A DNA stretch of 64,000 nucleotides from the NCBI GenBank assembly GCA_014155875.1, contig JACEFZ010012647.1, forward strand, positions 140,001 through 204,000. The letters run 5' to 3'. This document shows positions 23,501-34,076 of this stretch, one piece after another (position 1 is the stretch's first letter; each line of letters begins with the position of its first letter). The notes below the pieces were generated by a model, which saw only the letters and a list, made by a program, of their open reading frames with translations, made no database searches and was not told where the DNA came from. Both the position numbers and the translations under genes were made by a program. Source of the DNA: Cepaea nemoralis. Lineage: Eukaryota > Mollusca > Gastropoda > Stylommatophora > Helicidae.

Positions 23501-23602
23501 AAACCCTTGATATGAATGGGGGTGAGCATCATGATTCTATTGGTTGGTTGTTTCAAGTGGCTGGCTTTCTTCTTACTTCTTGTCCCGAGAGACATCAACA
23601 CT

Positions 23603-23747
<145 letters not shown>

Positions 23748-23929
23748 AAAACCATACAATAGAACCCAAAAAAAAACATAATAAAATAGAGAAACAAAAT
23801 TAAAAACAAACAAATAATAACATTTTGAAACGGGTGTTATTGGTATACAACATTTAAAACTGGCTTCGTTTACGATCCAAAGGGAGCATGATTATTGTAG
23901 AAAGATGTCTTGCTACCATGTGTAATTCT

Positions 23930-24695
23930 TTCTCATAAAATACCCAACACATTTTGTCTACGTCCAATTCCATAATCAATTTACTATTTTCATTTTATTT
24001 TCTTGTAGGGCCTGGTTATATTCTGCCCAGGGTATTTGCATTTTCTCCACATTTCCACACACATCCGATGTGTTTCAGCCTGGTCCAGACTTCACATCCA
24101 TACAAAAGTAACACTATGTACCACTTCAACACGCTTTTTTTTCTATATCTTTGTTATTGGTCAGTATGTTTTTCATCTTGCTAAAGGCTACATTCACCGT
24201 GGTGAATTTTCTTGTAATCTCTTCAATGCATTTCCAATCAGATATTATAACTTACCCGAGAAAATTGAACCTCGTTTAAGAATACGCCCATTTACTTGTA
24301 TATTACATTGTGGTGTTTCTTTTTTTCCAATTGATGACCACAATCTGTGTCTTTTTAGTTCTAATCCTAGTTGTTCGCAACAACTCCGTCTACTAATTGT
24401 TGCAGGTCCTGTTCATTGTCTACAATCAAGACTGCATATCAATTGCTATTAATGTTACGTCCTTTAATGATGAGTCTTTTCATATCTTCTATATTTCTGT
24501 TGTACAGGGAAAAAACATTACACATTCCAATCTTAATAGACTGATAGTGGCCTATTTCATTATCAATCCATATGATAGTTTTGTTTTCTATATATGTTTT
24601 TTTACAAGTCTAAAGTCTTTCCCACCAATTTGTAGATCTTCAAGCACATCTATCATGTTGACATGTCTTATACTATTGACAGCCTTATCCATGTG
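23930..24695 (-). mobile_element. RTE-B fragment inside the long-TIR element
   Basis: Base-by-base it resembles 15880-16725, with deletions; the same minus-strand RT and post-RT segments are recognisable. It is strongly degraded, with no open frame. Confidence 0.8.
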
Positions 24696-25690
24696 ATAAC
24701 ATTCACACCTGTTGTTTTAACTTGTGTGTTAAAAGCAGTGTGTTTGTATTGTTTGTGTTTTTACAGAACGATGATTGAGGGTGTGTAGGTGACTTTTGCG
24801 TGAATTTACATTCTGTACCTTTGAAATGGAGGTAACGAAATACCACACCACCGATTAAAAGGGAAAAGAGAGCAAGTGAAAACAGATAAAAGTACGACAG
24901 AACTTGTGGCGTCCGACCTCTCCCTCTCTTTCCCCCCCCCCTCCCGCGCGCGCGCGTGCCTAAGCGAAGTTATCATATGAGGATCCTGAAAGAGGTCACC
25001 AATACTAATCGGAATCTAAGCAATATAAAGACACATTATTTGGGGTAGATAATGCAACATATCTACAATTGTTGGACATTGTAGTAACACATAGTGCTCT
25101 ATCAAGAAAATAGTAATAATGGTGATATCAAAGAAAGTAAATAAATGTTTTGCATATCCTTTACAGGACATCGCTGTCAACATCTTTCAGCTGATTGCTG
25201 ATTTCTTGGGAAGATTACGCTCTGTAGTTTGCCTCTGAACGACAGGCTCAAACACCCTCATAAGGTACCGACGCGATTCTCCCAGTACTGATTCTCCCAG
25301 TCGTCACGTTACTTACGAGAGTATACGAGATTACGGAGAAAATTCGCTAACCTCTAGGCCAGGTTCAAAGAAAGTGTCAAAATGTGACATGGAAACATTC
25401 TTAACCAAGTGGATAAATTACCTAGGGGTAATTATCAGATGGATGATGTACAACAGAGATTAATGAACAGAATAGGACAAACAAAATTTCAGAAAATGAA
25501 AAAGTAATGTAAGAGAGTGTTATATAGGTTTGGTGTATGGGAGTGAATCTTAGAATGAACAAAATTAGAAGGAGATGGTTTGTAAGGTGAATTTCCTGAG
25601 TAGCTAACAACTAGAAAAGAAAGAGCTTTCTTCGCCCCTGTAAGAGACGCATGAACATCGTGGCAACTGGAAAGCTCGAGGGGAAAATCT
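24696..25690. other. long-TIR element interior, nothing identified
   Basis: There is a pyrimidine run with a short (CG)n at about 24917-24957. The rest has no frame or repeat that I can name. Confidence 0.5.
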
Positions 25691-25975
25691 GGTACAGAAA
25701 CCCTTATACATCACTCATCTCTCCACACTCTTGTTTTCTTTCTATCATAAAGTGGTCACATCAACAAGAACTCCAAACCTTCGTTGTACATGAGCTCTAA
25801 TGAAAACAGTCATAACAACAGGTATGACCATGGAGTCTATGAGTCCATCGGGGATAGTTCAGCCGAGTATTCGTCACCAAAGATCAATTTCCTCTGGCTG
25901 ACACTTATTCTAACATACACATTACATGACATTTCCCAAATTTGGGGATCTATTAAAGAATACGTATGAGATACA
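25690..25975 (-). pseudogene. decayed inverted copy of the coding stretch at 27.7-27.99 kb
   Basis: The reverse complement aligns along its length with 27740-27995. Near-identical stretches include ttatacatcactcatctctcca and aaagtggtcacatcaacaagaact. Read on the minus strand it gives pieces like RKLIFGDEY with stops. A 59-codon plus-strand frame here (25790-25969) is probably a by-product. Confidence 0.6.
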
Positions 25976-26149
25976 CCAAGACAACAAGAACATATCATAA
26001 CAAAACAATTCACAAACTAAAACTAAAACCATATCAGATGAACCACCCAACAAGTACTACTAGAACTCAAAACATAATGATATTAAGGAAACGCCTACTA
26101 GTTTATTTCTGTTATAACTGTTTTAATATGGCAGAGAGAAACATGGTAA

Positions 26150-26976
26150 TTAGACTATATCTGCCTTCTTCACTGCTGTCCTTCGTTCGATGACTTTTCT
26201 TCTGTGCTTGTCCTTCAGGATTGGATTCAAAATTTTTTCCAAGTCTAGTACACGCCTTTCAAAATGCTCACGTTCTCTGATTACATGGTGCCAGTTACCA
26301 TTGCGTTCTTTGGTGCCAACAGTATGGACTGTCAAGAAGTGGGGTTCTGATGCAAAATTAAACTGTGGAGGTAAATAAAACACATTGAACCTTACAAGAC
26401 GGCCACACATACTACTTCACTAAAGAAAAACAGTAAAAAAATTCATAATGAGAATTGTAAAAGGCATCAAAAACAGACTGTCGACACGTGTATTGGTCAC
26501 GTCTTGAGAAAAGAGTCACTATTGGTTTGTAGTATAGAGAGATGTACATAGAAAACATGTATTGCAGCTAGGTCTTCTGTATTAGACATGTTTACAAAAA
26601 TACACATGTGAACTATGATCATTACTAACCATACACAACTTATTCGTTGATGACGAACAACTTCGGACACCATCAGTAGGATATTTTTCGTTCCACAACA
26701 CATTAATTTTCTTGAGAGAGTCTGGACCATGACTACTATCCCAAAAGGTCAATATCTTCATCTGAAGACGAATCATCAACCCAATCAAAGGTTGTCTCTG
26801 GTACATCTAAAGCTGGGTGGGTGCCACGAGTAGGTTTCTGGCAGAACAAAATGTCTAATGATAAAGCTGGGGTGAAGAAGCCAGAATCATCCTCCTTCAA
26901 AACACTACCATCTTCACAACAATCCTCATCTTCTGACCACGATGTCCGTCTATCAAGTAAAGCTGTCATTGTACCT
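26150..26976 (-). pseudogene. unknown two-part gene with splice-like signals
   Basis: Reading leftward, a possible acceptor (ccactcatcag) near 26977 precedes an ATG at 26969 and a frame of 77 codons. It is acidic and Ser-rich, ends SSSDEDIDLLG, and stops at 26736. The sequence then continues plausibly as coding in another frame (HGPDSLKKINVLWNEKYP) to about 26640. A second part has a good acceptor (tttacctccacag) ending at about 26373 and a frame to 26150, with FNFASEPHFLTVHTVG and a charged helical end (HRRKVIERRTAVKKADIV). No family is recognised. The frame change between the first parts suggests a broken gene or an unseen intron. Confidence 0.4.
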
Positions 26977-27029
26977 GATGAGTGGAAGGTGAAAAAGTTT
27001 TAAACAAAAAGGTTAAATGTCTTTGGTTT

Positions 27030-27305
27030 AAAGTTTCAATGTTAGGATTACAAGGTGATAGTATAGAAGAATCTCTGATCCCATACCCATACTACAGATA
27101 CGCCAGTGTGATTGTAGATTCTACGAGTCACAATTCTGGACTGGTGTAATGGTTTTCAGTAACAACTGACAAGAGGGTGTTTTGTGAAACAGGGGAATTC
27201 GACACCGGTGATATGTTAGCAGTAGGGGATTTAAATCCAATGTCTGACAATGTGTATGTAGGCGTTTCCTTAATGTCGTTGGCGAGGATATGTGTATTAT
27301 GTTGA
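27030..27305 (+). pseudogene. unknown coding relic A of the long-TIR element
   Basis: A single plus frame reads FKVSMLGLQGDSIEES... from about 27030 to the stop near 27303, with one internal TAA near 27147. Hydrophobic and charged residues alternate as in a folded protein (for example FDTGDMLAVGDLNPM, then VYVGVSLMSLARICVLC). No family is recognised. One stop in an otherwise long frame points to recent decay. Confidence 0.45.
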
Positions 27306-27589
27306 ACAAATGCTAAGTGGTTGTGTTCTTGGTAGATGTTTAGTTTTGGTGATAGAAAAGAAGTGTTGGTAGAATTCTACAGTGCAATAGAATAGCACCT
27401 AATAGGTTAGGGGGACAGATGGTTTACCTCCATTAGGTTGGAAAAGCTGCCTAGTCACCAGAAATTATATTGTTCTGTAATCAAAAAGAATGTTAGTGTT
27501 ATTTGTTATGAAACATTGAAAGTCGGTTAGAAGATGTGGTAGGTGGTATTCATGAGTTCACTAAGGTGGGCGTGTTTTTAAGATTGGCC

Positions 27590-27940
27590 TGAATTTATAA
27601 CAGACAATGGTGGTTGCTTGCAGACTTGTCGTTATTGCGGATGTGAAATGACAACGTGTGAAAGAGGTGGACACCGTAAGAAATATTATGTTAAGCAGAC
27701 TTCGAGAAAAACCGTTGTATTGTTGAAAGATGGAACAATGAAAGGTTAGTGTAGCAGACATTGTGGTATGGAAAGTTGAAGATGGCAGCCATGGGAAATT
27801 GTTCTTTGCTGACAAATACTTAGATGATACAGAAACTATCCCAGATGGAACCATAGACGACCTTGCCCTAAATATTGTTATGTTTGTTTCATTAGACCAC
27901 ATGCACAATGTAGTTCTTGTTGATGTGACCACTTTGTGTT
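27590..27940 (+). pseudogene. unknown coding relic B of the long-TIR element
   Basis: One frame reads QTCRYCGCEMTTCERGGHRK (27621 on) with four Cys that could bind zinc, and continues to LLKDGTMKG. After a one-base shift near 27745 a second frame reads VADIVVWKVEDGSHGKLFF through VMFVSLDHMHNVVLVDVTTLC to a stop at 27939. A diverged inverted copy lies at 25.69-25.98 kb. I do not recognise the family. It is probably one broken gene. Confidence 0.45.
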
Positions 27941-28079
27941 AGAAAGAAACCAAGAGTATGGAGAGATGAGTGATGTATAAGGGTTTTCTGTAGCAGATAC
28001 GGTGATGTTGGAGGTTTCGGTAATGTAAAATCAGGAAAGTGGTGACATTGATAACGGGTTTTCAGATAAAAGTTCAAGA

Positions 28080-28870
28080 CATCTATGAGATAACTACGGA
28101 AGTTAAATTTTTTCCTAATTTTGGTAACACCTTTGCCTTAGTTTGGTCGACGTAGTTCTTAGTTTTCCATAGCTATTTCTTAGACTGGCTGACAGATTTT
28201 CCTACTTGTTATCACTTTGGATGAACAAGTTTATAAGTTTGATTGAAATATGTCTTTAGTTGATTCGGTTTGGTTGACAAATATTCCTACTTTTTTATAA
28301 GGTTAACTCGTAGTTTTTATAAGTTTGGATGTGATATTTATAACTTTGGTCAACATTGTAGTTGTGTTGAGTAATATTTTTTCCTATCTTTTTATAAGTT
28401 TGTTTGAATTATTTCTGTATTTGGCCAACATTTTTCCTATGTGTCTGACGCATTTTTCTATTTTATTTATAAGAATTGATGATATATTTATAAATATGGT
28501 TGAAATATTTCTTTGGTTGACCTTTTCCGTTTTGGTTGACATATTTTCCTACATTTTATAAGTTTAGTTGAAATATTTCTTTACTTGGCGTTTTCATACT
28601 TGGTTTTAACTCCTACTTTTTATAAATTTGGCCGCTGTATTTCATTACTTGGTCAATATTTTTTTTTTCATTTGGATGACACATTTTCGTATTTGACCTA
28701 ACTTTTTTCCCATTTGGCAAACATATTTTTCATAAATTTGGCCGAGACATTTCATATTTTCGTCTTTTCACATTTGGTTAACTCCTATTTTGTATACATT
28801 TGACTAAAATATTTCTGTATTTGCCATAACTTCTTCTAAGACTTTGTTCATGTCTGGTAATGTAAGTTCT
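28080..28870. repeat. T-rich degenerate tandem repeat
   Basis: Diverged units built on tttataagtttggttgaaat, atttctttacttgg and acatttttcctac follow one another, with spacing of roughly 60-110 bp. Frames across it are repeat artefacts. Confidence 0.7.
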
Positions 28871-28975
28871 GTTCCATCAAGAAAAAAGACAACGTCGTGA
28901 ACACAAACCACTAAAGAAAATCAACAAACAAACAAAATCTTGGTTTCAATATTTTATCACCAAAATATGTGTGTT

Positions 28976-29187
28976 ATTCATCAAAACAGATTAGTGATAT
29001 ATCGTAAGAAAAAATCAATGACATACATATTCATCAAAACAGTTTAGTGATATATCGTAAGAAAAAATCAATGACATTCATATTCATCAAAACAGTTTAG
29101 GGATATATCGTAAGAAAGAATCAATGACATACATATTCATCAAAATAGTTTAGTGATATATCGTAAGAAAAAATCAATGACATACAT
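28976..29187. repeat. 53-bp tandem repeat, four copies
   Basis: Units start attcatcaaaacagttta at 28976, 29029, 29082 and 29135 with a few substitutions. Confidence 0.93.
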
Positions 29188-29413
29188 GGTTAGTGAAAAA
29201 CCAAAAGGTTCTGATTTAGTTATCTTCATTCTTCCGGGCTCTGATATAGCTTGGTTGACTAAAACAACATTGTTGATATCGAAGTCATCACACATACCTT
29301 ATTTGTTTCGGATCCAGAATAAAGACATGTATGAGCTATCATACAAGATATCTGAATACTTCTTTTTATCATACCAAAACCACCCGGTAGCGGTGGTCAA
29401 CACTTTTTTCTAA
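29186..29413 (+). CDS. small unknown ORF after the 53-bp repeat
   Basis: The ATG at 29186 lies in the last repeat unit and opens a 75-codon frame (MVSEKPKGSDLVIFILPG... to the stop). It has a hydrophobic stretch (DLVIFILPG) and aromatic-rich C-terminal half. I see no homology. It is kept at low confidence because the frame is short. Confidence 0.3.
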   Translation: MVSEKPKGSDLVIFILPGSDIAWLTKTTLLISKSSHIPYLFRIQNKDMYELSYKISEYFFLSYQNHPVAVVNTFF

Positions 29414-29511
29414 TACTACCACTTGATTGGGTAGCATAAGCGATAGGTCCTTGCAGTACGCCTTAAGGGCTGCCAAGCTGTCTCTATCATTTGGTTGGAT
29501 ATCCTCTGCTA

Positions 29512-29976
29512 CTATGAGTGGACGTGTTGCCAGGGTGTCCTAAGGGTGTCGTCCTTTCTCGTGGTATATGGTGATGTTCGTAAGTAACGTTGTAGGTTTG
29601 TATTATATAGATTGTCACGTACCTGACAGGGATAATCATTGTGAATGTTCCCATTGTGGCGGGTAAGGTTATCATTGAAGTCACAGTGATGGCAGTCTGG
29701 TACTTGAGACGAGATCGTAGTATGAGGATGGCGTAAATATACATGTGGTGGTGTCGTCTCTGGTGTTGTAGTGTTTGATGTATTCATACGTGGGTGATGG
29801 TGTGTTCGTATGTGTCTTTGTAGATTGCCTTTTCTGTTGAAAAGTTGTCCACAGATATGACATAAGTGTGGTTGATCGTCATGGGTGTGGATGGTCCGAA
29901 TGTGACGATTAAGGGTATACTTATCACAATAGGCTTTGTCGCACACTGAACACGTGAAAGTAGATCTGGTGGTCAT
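29512..29976 (-). CDS. C2H2 zinc-finger protein of the long-TIR element
   Basis: The frame is open from 30000; the first ATG is at 29976, giving 154 aa. Two good C2H2 fingers follow each other: CSVCDKAYCDKYTLNRHIRTIH and CHICGQLFNRKGNLQRHIRTHH, each with the usual hydrophobic core. A third is degenerate (CHHC...NLTRHNGNIH). The C-terminal part is Thr/His-rich. It lies inside the long-TIR element, pointing away from the right TIR, with a TATA-like box about 290 bp upstream. A role in DNA binding is expected from the family. Whether it acts on the element's own ends is inference. It is the only intact recognisable gene of the element. Confidence 0.65.
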   Translation of the reverse strand: MTTRSTFTCSVCDKAYCDKYTLNRHIRTIHTHDDQPHLCHICGQLFNRKGNLQRHIRTHHHPRMNTSNTTTPETTPPHVYLRHPHTTISSQVPDCHHCDFNDNLTRHNGNIHNDYPCQVRDNLYNTNLQRYLRTSPYTTRKDDTLRTPWQHVHS

Positions 29977-30009
29977 ATTGATAAACTGATCATAAGTCAC
30001 ACTTTCACT

Positions 30010-30370
30010 TTTTTTTCTTTATTACAACCGCGAAAATGTTCTGGTGTATACAATATATGTTTCACTGTTTTACTAGATGCCGACGACACGAATAACGCTC
30101 ACACCAACCCGTTTCACCGCTGTAGCTAGCCAAGTCAGCCCGTGAACAATATCTGCCGACGACACGAACACTGCTCACACCAGCCTGAACAACAAATAAC
30201 TCTGTAGCTACCCAAGTTACCACGTGAACTGGTGTGACCGAGTGGTACTGAGCTCACAAGAGACGCCATCTATTTTATACACTGGTTCTGCACACGACCC
30301 TACAGAGCTGACGTGGAAGTTTTGTAGACAGGCTTTTCTAACGCCACCGCTCGCCTGCTTCCCTTACAAA
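30010..30370 (-). promoter_or_regulatory. probable promoter region of the C2H2 gene
   Basis: A TATA-like GTATAAAATA lies on the minus strand at 30280-30271. A diverged direct repeat beginning gccgacgacacgaa occurs at 30078 and 30154, each followed by ctcacacca and a ctgtagcta motif. No frame is present. Confidence 0.4.
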
Positions 30371-30539
30371 CCGATGACTCATGCTACCACTTAATGACTT
30401 TTGCATATGGCTCTGGTGACGTAGGGTTGTCTCGGACATCCGCGTTCGTTACCAAAATGGGTATGTGGTTTGTATAGTTTGTGATATTCTTGTGGAGCCA
30501 GGAAGAGGGTATACTTGTGTATTTGTTTACGGGTATATG

Positions 30540-31370
30540 TATCTGTACTGGTTGTGGTACCAGTAGTAATGGTAGGAGATGGGTGTGTCTTTGTGTTTGT
30601 ACGCTTGTAGGTCTGTACTTGTCTGTATATGTTGTGCTTGTGTTTACATGTGTGTACGCGTGTCTGTATGTGTGTGGTTGTTTATGGATGTGTGTCTGTC
30701 TTTGTGTGTGTATTTGTGTAGTTGATGTATGTGTGTACGTGCAGATGTGTCTGTACGTGGTTGTGTATAGTTGTGATGACAGTAGTAATGGTAGAAGATG
30801 GGTATGCATACTTGTCAGTGTTCATTTCTGTATGTACAAATGTGTCTGTGTCTTTGTGTGTTTTTTGTTTGTAGGTGTGTATTTGTGTAGTTGATTATGG
30901 GTGAGAGTGTCTGTACTTGTGTATAGTAGTGATGACAGTAGTAATGGTAGGAGATGGGTGTGTATGTCTTTGATTGTTCTTGTGTATGGGTAAGTGTGTC
31001 TCTGCACATGTGTATAGCTGTTGATGTGACAATAGTAATGTTATGGGTTGTCTGTGTATGGTTGTCTTTGTGTTTGTATGTGTGGTTGTGTGACCCTCTT
31101 TGTGTATTTGTTTATGGGTGTGTACTTGTGTATAGCTGTTGTTGTGACAGTAGTAATGGTAGGAGATGGGTGTGTATGTCTTTGATTGTTCTTGTGTATG
31201 GGTAAGTGTGTCTGTGTGTACTTGTGTATAGTTGTGATGACAGTAGTAATGGTATGGTTTGTCTGTACTTCTGTATCTGTATGTGTGTACGTGGGTGAGT
31301 TTGGTTGTCTTTGTATTTGTGTGTATCAAGTGTGTACTTGGCTGTCTTTGTGATTGTATGACCCTCTTTG
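30540..31370. repeat. TG-rich minisatellite inside right TIR
   Basis: Units built on gatgacagtagtaatggtaggagatgggtgtg are separated by TG-rich stretches (for example near 30550, 30775, 30930, 31147 and 31237). It is roughly the inverted counterpart of the CA-rich block at 22.99-23.43 kb. Frames here are artefacts. Confidence 0.8.
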
Positions 31371-31479
31371 TATGATTTTTATACACCCCACAAAAAAGAG
31401 ACTTGTATCTCTAACAACGCACTATTTAATATTCTTGTCGCTAATATTGGTAGTACTATTATCACTACTAGTGATTTCT

Positions 31480-31790
31480 CCTCACTTTACCCACCACCAT
31501 TGCACTATACGTACATTCCCCTACAATTTTCCTCACTTGACCACCTTTTGACCAATGCTTGACCACTAATTTACCACCCTACAATCATCACCATATCATT
31601 ACAATCACTCTTCCCCTAAAATTTTCTCACTTGACCACCCCTTGACCATTACGTGACCACTGCTTGACCACTAATTTACCACCCTTTAAGCATCACCCTA
31701 TCATTACAACCACTTTTCCCTAAAATTTCCTCACTTGACTACTTGACCGCTGCTTGACCACTGGTTGACCAGTGTGTAACTACGAACATA
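31480..31790. repeat. degenerate tandem repeat next to right TIR
   Basis: Two to three diverged units of about 115 bp contain cttgaccaccccttgacca, ctaatttaccaccct and atcattacaa. Confidence 0.65.
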
Positions 31791-33141
31791 ACACCTCTTA
31801 TCAATACCCATTACATTTATGACCGCCCCTATATCGACCACTCCTACTTGACCACTAATACCTGGTAACCACCCCTTACCACCAAATGACACCATATCCA
31901 TTACAACTTTATAAGATTTCTAATCGGTGAATAAGCTACTATGAACATACCACCCTTTAATTTCACGAAGACACTACTATCGCCCTACACTTAACATCTC
32001 ACATTTAACACACTTGGTACCGACACGAACATTTTACCCCTTCCTACTTTCGACTAATTACTTTTACAGACTACATTCTCACCAACCATCAAGAATTACT
32101 ACGAGCGTAAATATACATGTGGTGCTGGTTGGAACCCTCGTTTTCATTACACCCACCTCTGCCCTCTGACCTCTGCCCTCTTACCCACCATCCCCGCCTA
32201 AACAAGACTTCTACTGTCTTATTTTCACTGACAGAGACCATACACACCGATCCGTCACACCACGATGTTGGAAGTTTATACATCACGCTTTCACTACACC
32301 CATCTCGCCACGCATAGTTGTATAACATTACACTAAACACATTTAACAGGTACCGCGTTCCCAGCCCGACCTTGTACACTTCACCAACACTTCAACAACC
32401 AAAATATATTCTCATTATAAGCAACCCTCTTTACTTTTGTTCAGTTGATACCGACAGTCTCTACACCCTCTTACCACCACGATGTTTTCCCACCATGGGG
32501 CCCCATCTGGGGGATGTAAGGCGTATTAACAACCAATGATAGTCCTCTTCAGTGTTCTGCTACCCCGCAGACAGATGACATCACCCCATCCACGTCAGAC
32601 TCCTATGACCATGTTTACTTTTGTTCAGATATAGTGACCCTCTACACCTCTTATCTATACCCATGCTTCGTCGAGTATAAAGACGACCCGCCACACCCCA
32701 CCCTTGCAAGTTTATACATCACGCACTACACCCATCTCACCACGCATAGTTGTATAAAATCACGTATTTAACAGATCATTCATATACCCTACGTTTTGTA
32801 ACCACATCCAACCAAAATATATAACTTACATCCCTTCAACCACCCCTTCAGCGCCAACCCTCATCCGTGCTCACACTCCCCGCCACCTTCATACACCGCA
32901 CTACCTTAATTACTTTTACAGAAACAAAATCCCCACAGATTTTCATATACCCCGTTCTAACTTCCAGAGACGAACAAAATTACCCACCAAAAAAAATTCA
33001 TAGACCCAGACCAGGCAGCCATTTTACCGCCCAAAAAAAAAAAATCCATTTTTAACCCAACTCACCAAAAAACTTCATAAAAAACTATAGGCAGCCATAT
33101 TGGAAGCTGAAATACGTGGATGTGGCCTCCACTATACTACT
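31790..33141 (-). repeat. right terminal inverted repeat
   Basis: It is the inverted copy of 21431-22765 and ends ...ggcctccactatactact. Confidence 0.93.
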
Positions 33142-33147
33142 ACCATG
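33142..33147. repeat. 6-bp target-site duplication, right copy
   Basis: ACCATG, the right partner of 21425-21430. Confidence 0.88.
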
Positions 33148-34076
33148 TGCCAATTAACGGAAAGATGAGGTTAGGAATTTAAAACTTTAAAGACAACACC
33201 AAAAAAAAAAAAAAGTTAGTTCTAGCATTACTAAAACCGTACAAATAAATTAGAGAAAGGTATGATGTTACTGTAAAGAACAGATATAATGCCATGGCGA
33301 TAATACATGCTAGGTTTGTGCAATTGGACACTTTCAATCAACCCAATAGACATGAAAGGAAATCATTCCCCCTAAAGATATAATTGCACAAAAGAAATGA
33401 ATGGCAGATGACATTTTGCAGATGATTGTTTAAAGAAGAAATAAAAAGGAAGATAAAGAAGATTCTTATATAATACACAAAGAAATAGTAAACAAATGCA
33501 AAATGGCTAAGGAAGTATGGATAAATCAACAGGGCGAGGACGTTTTGACACACTATGGAAAAGACCCACATTCCATGTATCAACAAATAAATACAATAAC
33601 AGCTAGGAATGCACGGAATAACACTAGATGTTTAAAATTGAGGAAACGTGCAATAATGATGGGACAAGACAATATTATTAATAGATGGACGGAATAACTG
33701 GAAGAGATGTATGCTGATAGGAGATCGGATGTAAATATTCAAAACAGTGGTCAGGGTCCACCATTACTTGCAGCGAAAATTGGCGATCGCATGAAGAAAG
33801 AAAAGGCACCCGGTCCAGATAACATTACATTGCAATACGTTGAAGCTTAAAGTGATTTTGGAATCGAAATATCGACAACACTCCTAAATGGCATCTAGAC
33901 TAGTTGGACCATTCCTGGTTGTCTATAAAAATCCATCTTTAAAGCTCTGCCTAAGAAAACATGCGCTTTATAATGCGAAGAGCATGACACAATAAGTCTG
34001 ATATAAGTCACATGACAACGTTGTTACTGAGAATAATTATGAAAAGCATAAGAAAAAGGATTAAACCTAAAATTAG

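Noticed and set aside
22945..23502. 185-codon Thr/His-rich protein
   Set aside because: Frame across a CA-rich minisatellite; composition and periodicity follow the repeat.
25784..25969. Small membrane protein on the plus strand
   Set aside because: The region is better explained as the inverted, decayed copy of the coding stretch at 27.7-27.99 kb.
30895..31386. 163-codon His/Thr-rich protein on the minus strand
   Set aside because: Frame across the TG-rich minisatellite.
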